The notes: generated from the letters alone by a model not told the origin. A stretch of 64,000 bases of DNA from Vitellaria paradoxa (GCA_019916065.1 CM034241.1:9213223-9277222); one strand, 5' to 3'. Shown: positions 23,246 to 35,546, counted from the first letter of the stretch. Translations and numbers: made by a program.

Positions 23246-23794
23246 ACCACCAGACTACATTTGAGTACGTTCATCTTTCAGCACTTCATTTCGTTTAATT
23301 AATCACAGTATCCAAATATGTCTAGATGTATTTGGATACAGGCCTTTGGTACAAGCCTTTGGTCTTTAGTACTTGTTTTAACAAAGAAGGCTATCCAGAT
23401 ATGTGTAAAAGGTATCTGGATACATTTATATATTCTTTCTCTATACTCGAACATAGCTTTTATTTGATTTATTTGTATCTGGCCCTTGCGTATTTAGATA
23501 TGGAAAGCATCCAGATATGCATAAACTTTGAATTTTCTTATTATTTCTTCTTCCATAGCTTCTTTCCATTTTTCTTAAACTTCTTCCATTGCATCTTTTA
23601 TTGGTTAAACTACTTTCTAATGTGATTAAAATCATCCAAGTCTCCATGATTGATCAATAAGGTTGAAACCCTACATAAATCAAGGATTTTATATCACTGA
23701 TATGCTTTAAAGAGGTGTAATTAAGTAGATAAATGTATAATATTTATAATCCAATCAATTTATGACTAAATTGAACGTAAATGAAACTTAATTT

Positions 23795-24440
23795 GTAACT
23801 CGTTCAAAATCCAACTCAAACTCAAGCCTAGAAAAGTGAGCTCAAAAGTTTGAATAAGTTGAAACTCAATTCGGTTCATTTCATCTCCATCCCTAGTTGA
23901 TCTTTGATATTTGTCAATCATTTTGGTATTTATTAAAGCAGGTTGCTCATTATTCATGAATCTTAATTGTTTATTTATGTAGAATTCACGTGAAACTCAT
24001 ACAAATAGGAGTTGAATTGAGTCAAGTCGAGTCAAATTGTGAGTTTTCATTTGTTCGAACTCAAGTTAAATTATTAGAATTGTGCTCAAGCTTGACTTGA
24101 CTTAACAAAAAATAATTTAGGTGCTCGAGTTTGGCTCGACAAAAAATAATTTGCATTCGAATTCGACATACAAATAACTCAGCTAATTAAAATGACATTG
24201 TTTAAATTTTGAAATATAATAAATTAAAACAAATAATTCAATTAAATCAAAATAACAACATTTCATTAAACTAAGTGGATATTATTTTGGTTAAAAATAT
24301 TATAATTATAAATTCACATATATTATTTTAACAAGCCTTTTTGCGAAAGCATTCAAGTCAAATAATTTCAAATTATTCGAGTTTGATTTTAAATACACTA
24401 GTAATTATTCGTGTCTAAAGGTACAGAAATATAATTTAGT
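23795..24440. mobile_element. Two old relics of the TAGGGGTGGAAA hAT MITE family
   Basis: A fragment at about 23795-23896 ends CATTTCATCTCCATCCCTA, a decayed right terminus. From about 23990 to 24440 a longer relic keeps the order GAGTCAAGTCGAGTC, GCTCGAGTTTGGCTCG, AAAATGACATTGTTTAAATT, then an AT-rich centre and a second GAGTTTGA part. It matches copy 1 in layout but many CpG sites are lost. Confidence 0.45.
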
Positions 24441-24529
24441 GTACAAATAGCTCAAATTTAAATTTATAAAGTAAACCTATATGAAAACCTATAAAAATAA
24501 AAATCATTAATTAAAAGAGACTAAGGTAT

Positions 24530-25165
24530 TCATACATTGTTTAATAAATGTGTAAAATTTTATCACAATTTTAAAAATATTAATTTAAAATTTTTATATA
24601 AAAAGTATTCAAAAAATATATAAAAAAAAAATGAGAGAGTATGTTCTCATATGAAATGACAGAAAAAACAACCAAAGCGGAAAAAAAAATAAAATTAATC
24701 CTGACTATTGAACAAATCCAATGGTTAAAAATATTCCAAATTTAAAATTTTAAACTTTTTTATGATATAAATGATACAAAGAGTGTAAAAATGTAAGTAT
24801 TTAAAATTTAAGTGTTAATTAAGTAAATTAAAATTGAAATTTAATTTAAATATTTATTTTTTAATAAATTTTTAGGAAAATTAAAGTTTAAATATCATTT
24901 TTAAAATAAAAAAAATTAGTTGACTTTTTTTAATAAGTATCGTGCATTATTTAATAAATGTATAAGATTTCATTATTTATTACAAATATTATCAAGTTTT
25001 TAAAATATTTTATTTAAAAATTTTCATATATAAAAATATTAAAAAATAAAAAACGTAAGAAATTATATGTTTATGTAAAATATTAGAAAAGACAACTAAA
25101 GTGAAACAAAAAAGAGTAATCTTGACTATTGAATAAATCTAACGAATAAAAATATATAAATGTCA
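24530..25165. repeat. Direct repeat of about 215 bp (two copies), Helitron-repeat related
   Basis: Blocks at about 24530-24745 and 24945-25160 share TTTAATAAATGT, an AAAAATATTAAAAAATA-like part and GACTATTGAAYAAATCYAA. The last motif is the reverse of a motif near 30575 inside the Helitron-like repeat (CCGTTAGATTTATTCATTGA). Confidence 0.45.
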
Positions 25166-25570
25166 AATCATGAACTATATTATTATACAAATTATAATCC
25201 CAACTTGAATTTAACGCGTTAAGAAACACAAATCAAATTCCAACCAAACTTTTTGAAAATTGAATTAGTATAGCTTGCTAGGGGCAGAGGCAAATGGGAG
25301 TAAGGGGGATCTCACTATAAACAAAATTTTTATAGAAAATAGTATAATTTTTTAGATATGTTTGTAATTTTATTATCATAAAATATATTACTCCAGATAG
25401 ATTATCTCAGTATTTTAAATAATTTATAAATCTTACTTTTATTTTTATTTTTATGCCGGACACATTGTTGTTTCTTACCGGCTTGATCTAATGTAACGAT
25501 ATTTTGATCCGCCATGCCGCTTGCAAATAATTATGAGCATGCCTTCACCCAAATCATTGGGGTTTAATTA

Positions 25571-25742
25571 TAGGTGTATTTGGAGTTTCAAAAAAATTAA
25601 AAAAAAAAAAACGAAAGGTAGAATTAATATGAGGTAAAAAAAATAGGTGATAAAATTTAATTAAAAGAATTTAAAAATTTTTTAAATTTTTTAAAAATTT
25701 TTAATTTTTTTTTTTTTTTTTGGTGTTCCAGGCAAACCCCTA
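25571..25742. mobile_element. Tourist-like element with TTA duplication
   Basis: TAGGTGTATTTGGAG ... GGCAAACCCCTA, with TTA at 25568-25570 and 25743-25745. Confidence 0.5.
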
Positions 25743-25799
25743 TTAAGAATGACCAGTAGCCCTTCGTCCCCTGGCCTCAAAAGTTGTAAGGTTTGTTTG

Positions 25800-25951
25800 A
25801 AATTATATAAAATAAAATAAAATTATATAAAATTATAAAAGTTAATATTTCGTATTTCGTATAATAAATAAAGAATTAAAATTTTATTATTTTATAATTT
25901 ATATTTATAAAAATTTATAAAATTTTATTTTATTTGACTTCAAACGAAGCC
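25800..25951. mobile_element. Tourist-like MITE (same subfamily as 7612)
   Basis: GGTTTGTTTGAAATTATATA ... CTTCAAACGAAGCC. The body follows the 7.6-kb copy (TATTTCGTATTTCGTATAAT). Confidence 0.55.
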
Positions 25952-26713
25952 TCGCAGCAGAAGTGTTCAGCTACAAGCAGCTACTGTGCCAGTTAGCTAG
26001 AAGACAACCACGTGAGCTGAGTACAAACTGGGCTCGCATATCTGAAGACCCCAGAATGCCAGCTGGACATATGTAATTAGTTTATCCATTCACCCACACC
26101 AAAATTTATAAATTTTAATTAATTTTTATATTTTTTTTTCAATTAAATATTTTTACATATTATCTTTATGTCAATTTTTTTTATTTTTATTATACTTTTA
26201 CCTTCATTTTTTTATTTATTAAACAGGCCCTTTTTATATTTATCATTTATGAAAAATTACTCAATGCCCCTAATAAGGAGTATTATTTCAGGGTCTCCTC
26301 TGCACCCAAATATAAATATATATATAATAATTAATAAATAAACAACACCCTCCTGATTATAAGAACGACCGGCTGCGATGACTGAAAATCTCAGCGATGG
26401 ACTCAAAATTTAAGGGAGGGGTTTAATATAAATAATTTTATATTAAGTGGAGAGTAAAATAATATTTTATAAATTTTAAGAGGAGTAAAAATTATATTAT
26501 ATGAAAAATCTTAGAATTTATAAGATATTATTAAATTTTCAAAGCTTACAAAGATGAAATACTAAAAAAACTTAAAATTTATGAAAATATTAAAATATTT
26601 TCAAAACTTCACGGGGGCCACAGCCCTTGGGGCCGTCCTTGAAAAATATGCTAATCAAAATACTCTTATTACCAAACATAACCTTATCATAACCTTTATT
26701 TTTCACAACAGTG

Positions 26714-27243
26714 GTAGCGTTTGGAATGATTAAAAGAAAAAAGAAAAAGAAAAAGAAAAAATAAGAAAAAATATGATTTAGGATAATTTTTAGTGTTTGG
26801 TGTTTGTAACCTAATTTATATTTTTTGAAAATACATGGTGTAACTTTTGAATTTTTGCGGTAAAAAGTTAAAGAGATAAATTGTGAAAACGATTTTTTAG
26901 GTCTGCTTTTACGGATTTATATCAGAATTTTTTTGAAAATTGTTAAATGTTTTAACTTTTGCGGGAAAAAATTAGAGAGAGAAAAATCGTAGGAATGGTT
27001 TTTTTCGATCTGTTTCCACGTATTTATGTCATATTTATTATAATTTGTTAAAAAGTTATTGAGATTTGTGAAAAAATTATTAGAATTTGTAAAAAAAAAA
27101 TATTGGGGTTTGTAAAAATTTGTCGAGATACGTGAATACATATATATATAAAATTTATAAAAATTTTACGAAATACGAAATAACCAAAATGTGTTAGAGA
27201 ATTTTAAAAATTTTTGTTAATTTTTAATAAACCAAATGCTGCC
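26714..27243. mobile_element. Tourist-like element, reversed relative to 20894
   Basis: GTAGCGTTTGGAATG ... ACCAAATGCTGCCA. It contains the reversed tandem array (GAATTTGTAAAAA units) shared with the 20.9-kb element. Confidence 0.5.
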
Positions 27244-27437
27244 AATACGAACTTCAATTAAAATTTTGATTAATGATCACGTGGCCAGTTAAAAAAAAAA
27301 AAAAAAGAAGAAGAAGGTCCTTGTACCGTTGAACAGATGAAATCCTAACATAAGCTTACAAGAAACTACACATTTAAAAAAGAAAGAAATAAATAAAAAG
27401 TGTAAGAATAAGCCACGAAATTGATGGGAGAAACTAA

Positions 27438-27660
27438 GTACGCGTTTGGTAATCATAACTAGTTACTTAGTTTTTTTTTATTTTTTTTTAAATATCATAT
27501 TTATCTTCTTACATTTTTAATTTTTTTTAAATTATGACGGACAAAATTGTTAAATTAACAAAAATCTAAAAAAGTAACTACTAAAAAACTAATTTTTTAA
27601 AAAAAATTAAATTTTTAGTGAATAATTTATTTTTTTATTTTTCCCCCTCCAAACTCAACC
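27438..27660. mobile_element. Tourist-like element
   Basis: TACGCGTTTGGTAATC ... CCTCCAAACTCAACC, TAA at the left and TAG at the right. The body resembles 40279-40528 (AAGTAACTACTAAAAAACTAA vs GTTAACTACTAAAAAGTTAA). Confidence 0.5.
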
Positions 27661-27795
27661 TAGGAAGAGTTTTAAAGAAAGTTTGAGGGAGGTGGGTGGG
27701 ATCAAATACTGGCCGGTTTGTACATTTCGGCCAGGTTGTTACCTCTTCACAATAAAGCCTAAGGTGGGTCTGTTTGTCCAACCTGCCTGTCTGAT

Positions 27796-27988
27796 GGTTG
27801 CGTTTGGGGGCGAAAAATTTTAGTAAAAAAATATCAAATTTTCGTCATTATGGCATGTTTCGAACTTTAAAAAATTTTATAAATTTTTTGTTATATCAAC
27901 TTTTTTTTTCACTGTATATATTACGAACTCACAACTTTTCTCACTTTATTTCATTTTTTCTCACTTTTCATCACTCCAAACACACACT
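27796..27988. mobile_element. Tourist-like MITE (same subfamily as 3587)
   Basis: TGCGTTTGGGGGCG ... ATCACTCCAAACACACACT. It shares with the 3.6-kb copy an ATATCAACTT part, ATTACGAACTCACAACTTTT and CTCACTTTAT. Confidence 0.6.
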
Positions 27989-28581
27989 ACATGTTTGATA
28001 AAATATTAACTTTTATCACTTTTCTATGGACTCAAAATTATTTAAAATTATTAAAAATTTTCAAAAGTTACTAAAAATTACTTAAAATCACTAAAAATTA
28101 TTAAAAGTTACAAAAAATTTTACTAAACACTGATATGTTGTAAAAAAAATTACTAAAAATTATAACTTATTTTACTAAATACACTAAAAATTATAACTAA
28201 TAATTTTAAAAAAAATAAAAAATTATTAAAAATTATACCTGCAAACGACTAGGATATATTCACTTTAGATTACACGCTACTCAAGGTGAGGGTGGCGGTG
28301 GTTTCGCATTGCGTCGTGTTTTGGTTTATCAATCGTATTAATTTGTATTATTTCGTATTATTTATATTTAAATATTTCAAAATTTAGTAGCATATTAAAT
28401 AATTAATTTATTTTTAAATCAAGTTAAATTTAAATTCATATATTTGTGTTGAATTTATTTTTCTAGTAACTTAATATTTACGTTAAAAATATTTGTATTG
28501 CAAATATAGAGAGGATATATTTGGTTGGTAACTAAGTTGTTCGTATAAATATAATGGACCCATTTGCAAATGAAATTTTTA

Positions 28582-28903
28582 GGGGTCATTTGGTTTATTT
28601 TTTTATTTTTTATTTTTTGTTTTGAGCTCATTTTTCATTTTGTACTTTTGGAAATAAGGAAAACAGCTCAAAATTCATTTAGTTACTTATGTTTTCAAAT
28701 TTTATTTTTGAAAACTGAAAATGAGTTTACACATAAAATGAAAAATGATAAAAGTCATTTTGAGAATTTTTAACAAAAAATAAAGAAAATTTCAAAACAA
28801 GAAAAATAGAATATTTTTTGTTTCCTCGTTTTAAAATTTTTAACACATAAAACGAAAACAGAAAATAAAAAATAAAAAACAAAAAAGAAAATCAAATGCT
28901 ACT
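28582..28903. mobile_element. Tourist-like element with TTA duplication
   Basis: GGGGTCATTTGGTTTA ... ATCAAATGCTACT, flanked by TTA (28579-28581, 28904-28906). It is imperfectly self-complementary around a GAAAACTGAAAATGAG centre and is related to the outer element at 14400-15295. Confidence 0.6.
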
Positions 28904-29114
28904 TTAATAATTTTATTAATTTTTTTATGTGTTTGATAAAATTTTAAAATGTTTAGTTATTTTTAGTTGTTCAATAGAAAAAGGAAAAAATTTTAACAAC
29001 TTCTTAGTTGTTGGGTAAAAAGGTTAAAAATTTTAAAAGAAAAAAATTTAACAGCATTTTGCTAAAAGTTCCTTTTATTGGAGTTTCAAACGGGCCCATT
29101 GACTGTCGAATGTT

Positions 29115-29267
29115 GGGGGTGTTTGGTTGATAAAAAAAAGAGATAAAAAGTGTAATAAAAATAGAAAATTGTGAGATAAAGGTAAAATGTGGAATATTTT
29201 GATTGAAAGAAAATACAAAAAGTAGTTAAAATTGATAAATTTTGTTGATTTTTTTTAGTGCCAGGCC
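29115..29267. mobile_element. Tourist-like MITE (same subfamily as 5838)
   Basis: GGGTGTTTGGTTGATAA ... GTGCCAGGCCG. The body has AAAGTGTAATAAAAATAGAA and AATGTGGAATATTTTGATTG, as in the 5.8-kb copy. It abuts or interrupts the start of the LTR that follows. Confidence 0.55.
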
Positions 29268-29269
29268 GT

Positions 29270-30172
29270 TATGCATGAGAAAGAGAGAGAAGGGACCACA
29301 GCTGTAAAGTCTTGTGGCAAATCCAATCAATATCTTAGTTAAATTAGGAATGCTATTCAAGTTTCCTAAAGTGATGCAAATTGAAGATTTGAAGAATTCT
29401 AAACAATTAAGAAGATAAAATGAATCAAGTTGACCAAGATTTTGAAGAATTCTAATTGGTGTGAAGGATTACAAAACCTAATGGAATTCGGAAGCAGCCT
29501 TCTGGAACATGAATGGAATTCCAGTGTACCTCGCAGGCACGGCGCGGGGAGCGCGCGGGTGTGCCCCAAGCACGCAGGCAGCCCGAAGGGAGCGCGCGGG
29601 TGCGCCAAGGTGTCTTAGAAATTCCAGTGAGGTCCGCAGGCTGGAGGATGGGAGCGCGAGGGTGCGCCAGTGTTATTTTCTAAAACATAAAAATTCCAGT
29701 GCAGGTCGCAGGCTGGAGGATGGGAGCGCGAGGGATCGAGTTATGAATATTTTGTTCGGATTCAATTTCCTATTTTGCCAAACTAGGGCAACTTTGTAAT
29801 CCTATATATATGTGAAACCAACTCTGTAATTGTAAGAGGTGGGAGAACATATTATAGGGACCTAGAGAAAGAGTCTTTGAGTATTGAGAGCTTTCATGTT
29901 CTTTCTCTAAATTTATCTTGTATTTTCTTTTCACTTTCTGTGTGAGGCAGAAAGCCTACTTGTAGGGTTTATCGAGTGATTCGAGCAAGAGTGACGAAAG
30001 GATTCGTGCGAGTGATTCGTAGAGAGTCTGAGTAGAGTCTTGTAACCCGTTGATAGTGGGATTGTAAATAGAGGTTTTTCTCCCTGTGATAGGGTTTCCT
30101 CGTTATTCTCTTGTGTGATTACTTTCACTGTGTGTGTGATTGTGTGGGTTTTATGTGCCTTTTGTGCCAACA
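29270..30172 (+). mobile_element. Solo LTR of a Ty1/copia-type retrotransposon, probable
   Basis: LTR-like layout: GC-rich upstream repeats, a TATA-like CCTATATATATG at about 29801, a transcribed-leader-like part with GTAACCCGTTGATAGTGGGA, and an end in GTGCCAACA. TTTGG follows, but the usual TATCAGAGC primer site is replaced by a Tourist-like sequence, so only the LTR remains. A TGTTGG at 29111 would pair with the terminal CCAACA; if it is the true start, the MITE at 29115-29267 is inserted within the LTR. No target duplication was recognised. Confidence 0.5.
29516..29740. repeat. GC-rich tandem repeat in the LTR
   Basis: ATTCCAGTG followed by CGCAGGC and a GGGAGCGCGNGGGTGCGCC block recurs at 29516, 29620 and 29692. 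A partial copy starts at about 29570. The unit length varies (about 72-104 bases). GC content is far above the rest of the window. Confidence 0.75.
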
Positions 30173-30173
30173 A

Positions 30174-30415
30174 CATTTGGAGTGCCAAATTTTAATACAA
30201 AAAATAAATTTTGAATTATTAGATATTTGGTGTGTTTTTTAAAAAATATGAAAAATTAGAAAAAATTAGTAAGAGTCGTAGAAAATTAGTAAAAATTTGA
30301 TAAAGTTAGAGAAAGTTGGTACAAGTTAAAGAAGGAAAAAGTTAAAAATTTTTTAATGTAAAAAAATGAAAAAAAGATATTTTTTTTACCAAATTTAACA
30401 GTCTAATTCCACACT
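30174..30415. mobile_element. Tourist-like element (subfamily 'GAGTGCCAAATTTT')
   Basis: ATTTGGAGTGCCAAATTTTA start and a TTACCAAATTTAACA end. The same body occurs at 43525-43777, and in reverse at about 35366-35529, 35547-35748, 40046-40260, 50275-50492, 51160-51344 and 52447-52602 (AAACACCCAACAATTYRAAA). Confidence 0.5.
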
Positions 30416-30522
30416 ATATATTGAGAAATGAACAAAATTAAGAAATCACAATTTTAGTTTTATCTATTTATTCACAAGAAATTATTAGACAGAGCATCTC
30501 ACTGTTACATTGGTATATAGAA

Positions 30523-31960
30523 TCTATATAATAAGGAAGGTCAAAATTTTAAACGTAAGACATTTTCAACCGTTAGATTTATTCATTGATTGTGCTTACC
30601 TTTTTTTTCTACCTAAAATTTATCTTTTCTCACATTGTTAGATGACTACAACTTCATTATTTATTTATTTTTTACATATACAAAACCACTATAGTTATAG
30701 TTTAATAGATGTGAATGAACTCATGGGTTCCTATAAAGACCATTTGATTAAAAATTTATTATAGTTGTAATTCAAATATATTAGGAATTATATTAAAAAA
30801 ATACAAATAAAAAATACTTAAATATTAATTAGTTTATTTCTCTCATAATAATAATTCTCATTATTTTTAAAATTTAAAAAATACCAAAAAATTTAAATAT
30901 TAATTAGGCTTTGGAGTAATTACTTTTCTAAATTTTAATTGGTCACATTGACTACATTTATTATTGAATTTAAAATTTAAATCACAACGTATGATTAACA
31001 ATAATATTTTTAATTTAAGTTATTTTTATGAAACCAATCAAAAAATTATTGTCCAATCCTTATGTGGGTGCTTTCTATTCAATTTTCTACTTTTTTCTAT
31101 TTTTACAAATTTTTGAATGAAATTAGTGCTGAGAGTAATTTTTTTCTAAATTATAATTTTAAATATAAAGTTTCTCTTTCTTCTCTTCTCCTTCATTTCA
31201 ATCTTACATAGCACTCTCCTTCTTCATTCCTTCATTTTCTCGTCTTTTTTTTTTTTACTTACAAAGTTTATTTTTTTGGTTCCACATGGTTAAAATGACT
31301 ATAACTTCATTTTTTCTTTTGCATATATAAAATCACTGCACTTGTGGCACATAAATTCAATATAATTATAAAATTTACATATTTTAAGAACATTGGGAAT
31401 TAAATAAAAAATACAAATGAAAAATGCTTAAATAATGATTAATCTATTTCTCTCATAATAATAATTCTTAATATTTTTAAAATTTAAAAGTACAAAAAAA
31501 TATCAAAATATTAATTAGGCTAGGGGTGTAGTTATTTTTTAAAATTTTTAATTTTAAATTTAAATTGGTCACATTGACCATGCTTATTTTCTTTTATAAA
31601 GCACAACATATGATTAATAATATTTTAATTAGAGTTATTTTTATAAAACTAATAAAAAATTATTATCAAATCCTATGTAGCAATCTATAAATTCACTATT
31701 TTCTTTTTCTATTTTTACAAATCTTTAAATAAAATTAGTCTCGGGAGTAATTTGTTTTCTAAATTTTAATTTTAAATTTAAATTGGTCAAGTTGATCATA
31801 TTTTGACATATGATTAACAATAATATTTTTAAGTTAAGTTATTTTATAAAACTAACTAGAAAGTTATTACCAAATCCTGTGCGGCACTCTCTATATTCAC
31901 AATTCTATTTTTTCTATTTTTAAAATCTTTAAATCAAATATTATTTTCTCATTTTTTTAT
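30523..31960 (+). mobile_element. Helitron-like repeat, plus orientation
   Basis: Starts TCTATATAATAAGGAAGG preceded by A, resembling plant Helitron 5' ends. Three sub-copies follow at about 30945-31070, 31555-31680 and 31785-31880. Each has GGTCAMRTTGAYCA, GATTAAYAATAATATTTTTA, a TATAAAACTAA part and an AATCCTRTG..GCACTCTCTAT part. A CTCCTTCTTCATTCCTTC stretch at about 31207 is mirrored by GAAGGAGAAGAAGAAAGAG at about 4606 in the inverted copy. No RepHel coding or CTRR/hairpin end was seen, so this would be non-autonomous and only partly defined. Confidence 0.4.
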
Positions 31961-32539
31961 ATTTTTCTATCTACTTTTGTTGTCTTTTCGATCTCTTCGT
32001 ATGGAAACACTCTCTCTTACTCTTCTCATATTTTTTTGAATACTATCATCTAAAAAAATTTAGATTAATATTTTAAAAATATGATAGTATTTGTAATAAA
32101 TAATAAATTTTTATAAATTTATTAAAAACTATGTAAATAACTTAGTCTATTTTAATTAATGTTTTTTTCTAAGTTATTTTTATAACTTTTCATGTAGGTT
32201 TATTTCATAATTTTTCATTTGAGATCTTTGTTGGTCAAATATGTTTCTGTGCCTTTATGTATCGACAATTCCTAGTGTCAATCAAAAGAAAGCATGTAAA
32301 AGAAGTTCTATGTTAGGGATTTGATATTTAAAGAAATTAAAATTTACTTTTGAATAATTTTTTTGCCTCACATTAAAAAAACTTACAAAAAAGAAAAGAG
32401 AGAAAGAGAGATTGAAAAGTTTATATTGACCTCAGTCTTAGTTGCATAGTTGAATAAGAAAAACATAAGAATTTCGTTCGTGTGTGGGGCAAGGGGGAGT
32501 GGAAGAGGTGTTATGTGATCTTTTGCACCGAATTCATTC

Positions 32540-32786
32540 TGTTAGAACATATTTCATTAACATAAAATTTCATAATATTTTTACCTAGCTAAATGTCATA
32601 TATATTAGTCATATATATAATATACAATATCTTTCACTTTGCGTAACAAACTTATTTACATTGCTTAAGTTATATTCTCCACAATTCTATAAATAGAATT
32701 CTCTCTTCCATTGTAACTATATAATATAATACACTAATATACGTTCTTTTATTTTTCTCTTTCATTATTATACTTATTTTCTAACA
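32540..32786 (+). mobile_element. Copia LTR, 247 bp
   Basis: Begins TGTTAGAACAT and ends TTTTCTAACA, an 8-bp inverted terminus with TG...CA. It holds a TATA-like CTATAAATAGAATTC at about 32690 and a TATAATATAATACAC part. The following GAGTATTTAAGTC is a decayed match to the TGGTATCAGAGC initiator-tRNA primer site. No 3' LTR was found. Confidence 0.7.
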
Positions 32787-35260
32787 GAGTATTTAAGTCT
32801 AGATATTTTAGGTCTCGTCAAATTTTGGCAAGCTCACTCTAACCCACGATTTTCTAAAAATCCCATTCTGGTTTTATGAGCAATGTAACAATACTCTTGT
32901 TTCTCTAGCATTGTGTAGCGAGACACGCCATTTCCGTTGTCCCATCAGACACTTACTAGCATTACTACTTCTCCTGTTACTATTCAATCATGTCGCTGTC
33001 CTGTGATTGGACTTAACTTGTTACACATTTCTTTACTTAATTACACCTTTATACAGGATATAAATGATATAAAACATGTGTTTCGTGCAGATTTTATCTT
33101 CAACCTTAAAAATATGGAACATGTATTGAATTATGTCACAAGGAGAAGCAATTTGAGTATTATTAAGGATGCAAAGGAAGATTTGCTGAAACACATTTTG
33201 TTGAGTAAAGCCATTGAAGCAGATGAAGAATTTCCATGTGAATTCAATACGAGAAAGGAAAAATTAGCAATCTGGAAGTTCCTGAAGCAGAGAGTCCCAT
33301 TCGAATATGGGAATTGGCCCATTCGAATACAATTGCTGAGTGAACCAATTTCTGAAGTGGATGGCATATTCGAATACAACTGAAAAGCATTCCAATGGTG
33401 GGTTATTCCCAGTAACGAATTCCCTGTGACCTCAACTGTTCCATGTGACGAGATTCTGAAAGACAGTGAGGGGCAAGATCTGTAATTAAGGGTGAATTGC
33501 ATAACAGAATGAGGATTTTTGGCAGAAAGAATGAGTGGAGAGAGAAGGGGGAGAGGTTGGCATCACATGACCCACCCGTGGAGGTTATACATATACATTC
33601 GGTGGGGGAAGAGGGGGAGAACTGTAGAGAAAAGCAGAGAACTGTAGAGAGAGAGTTACGTTCTTCTGGAATTTTCTGTTCACAGTTTTGAGATTTTTCT
33701 GAGCTTTCAATTTGAATTGGCAAGTTCTTCATTACTGTAATTAGTTTTTAGTCACAATTTCAAATTCAATTCCAGATTTCTGTACTTGACTTTCAATCTT
33801 AAAGTAATTCACATTTTCTTATGTCAATGATCCCATCTCAATTTTCTGTTTTAGTTCTTGAATTTTTCATCATGATTGGCTGAATTAATCTTGGGCCAAG
33901 GCAAGGATAATGTTCTTCCAATGACTCTCAAGATGCCGTTCATCATGGATTTATTTTGAGTTTTGTGATTGCCATTCATAGTTGTATCTTCTTGTTTTAG
34001 AAATCAATGGTTCAAGATCTGATTTACATTGATTTGTATAATCTATCAATGAGTTCATAGAGGTTGCATAACTTAGAACTCTCATTGCAAATATGTATAG
34101 GAGTTACTGGACTTAGAATTTTTATTGTTCATAAGATAGATTATGCACATCACTTGTTTGATCTATGGCTTGTGCCATTTGAAATTAATTTTCTCCAAAA
34201 AAAAATTAGAACAACTAGGATTGGTGATTCATCTACTCTTGGCATTTTGAGAATGATTTGGATGAACATTGGAATTGCTTTGACCCATCTTTCTCATATC
34301 AGATTTTAATTAAATTTAGTTCATATTTCAAAACTCATCTCTAAAACAACAAACATTTTCAAATCAGATTTTCATTTTCATTTTACATTCATATGAGTAA
34401 TGTTGTGACTTTTTAAACCATTTGATTCAGCCACTCTTTTGCTCCTGAGATCTCTGTGGAAATGACCTAGTATTTACCAGTATTTTGTGCTACAATTACA
34501 CCTTGCACTAGGGGAGTTTTGTTTTGATTTTCTGCATTCAAAACACTTAGTTAAAATATAGAATCAAGAGTGAGGAAATTAAGCAAACACAAGCATCCTG
34601 CGATTACCACTCCACTGCTCGAATTTCAGCACTCTTCTTGTTCAAAATCGTAATCGTCGCCCTCACATTCATGGTTCCTTTCCCTACTATGAGCCACTGT
34701 CATCGCGGTTCCTTCCCTTACTACTATCTCATGGTTCATTTCCTTACTGTTGTCACTATTCTTTCCAGTCCGAATCGTCCGATAACCTAAGCAATAAATG
34801 CGCTTGTTCCAATTTGGGTTTCTTCTCTCTCCACTACCAAGTAACCGTCATGCACATCTGTTAACTAGTAGCAGTTTTCTTTCCTCAGCAACTATCTTTT
34901 TCTTTGTCCCATTAGTGGGTACTAGAACACTAGCCATCATTGCCATCAACACCACTACTATCACCTTGCCGCTACAATCATCATTGACTGTGTTGACGTA
35001 CTTTCATGTGCCTTTAATTGTTTAGCGCACTAACTCATACCTCCGATTGTTTAACATGCTTCCATACGCCTTTGACCTCCCGCTTTCTGTGCTTTCAGCT
35101 TTTTCGATTGTTTAATGCGCTTTTACGCACCCCAATGTTGCCCTCCTGTCATATCACGCATTCCGATAAACCCCAAGTTGGATCTTCCATCATAACCTAC
35201 TCCTGCTCTTGTGCTTGGCTTTTATACCATTACTACTCATCCGACTTTACCTTTAGTTGA
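32787..35260 (+). mobile_element. Copia leader interrupted by a Ty3/Gypsy-like LTR
   Basis: The stretch after the 32.5-kb LTR (to about 33115) and the pyrimidine-rich part at 34570-35260 look like one untranslated/early gag region with CATGGTTCMTTTCC repeats. Between them, about 33120-34560 has a different composition, with three ATTCGAATA motifs, GA-rich DNA, and ends with TCTCTGTGGAAATGAC ... ACCTTGCACTAGGGG. These end phrases resemble LTR 3' ends of Tat/Athila-type Gypsy elements. The boundaries and the Gypsy call are tentative. A 148-codon frame at 32937-33383 crosses the junction and is not considered a gene. Confidence 0.35.
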
Positions 35261-35546
35261 TTTAGTTTAGTTTTTATTCTCCAAACTTCAATTTTTAGTA
35301 TCTAAATTTAAGTTAGTCTTTGCTATTTCTCTTTGAGTTTGCAAGGATGTTCCTAGTATCCGAAATTTAACCCTTTTTTTAACTTTTCTCTAATTTTTAC
35401 TAATTTTCTCTAATATCCTCTAATTTCTCCAACTTTTCACACTTTTAAGGAACACACTAAACATCTAACAATACAAAATTTTTTTATTTTTCATTGTTTT
35501 ACCAAATTTTGGGATTTCAAACAGGCAGTAAAGTGAGTATTAACTA

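Noticed and set aside
32937..33383. 148-codon open frame, the longest in the window
   Set aside because: It begins in copia leader-like DNA and continues into a different, probably Gypsy LTR-derived, sequence. No domain is visible and the composition changes part way through, so it is a chimeric chance frame.
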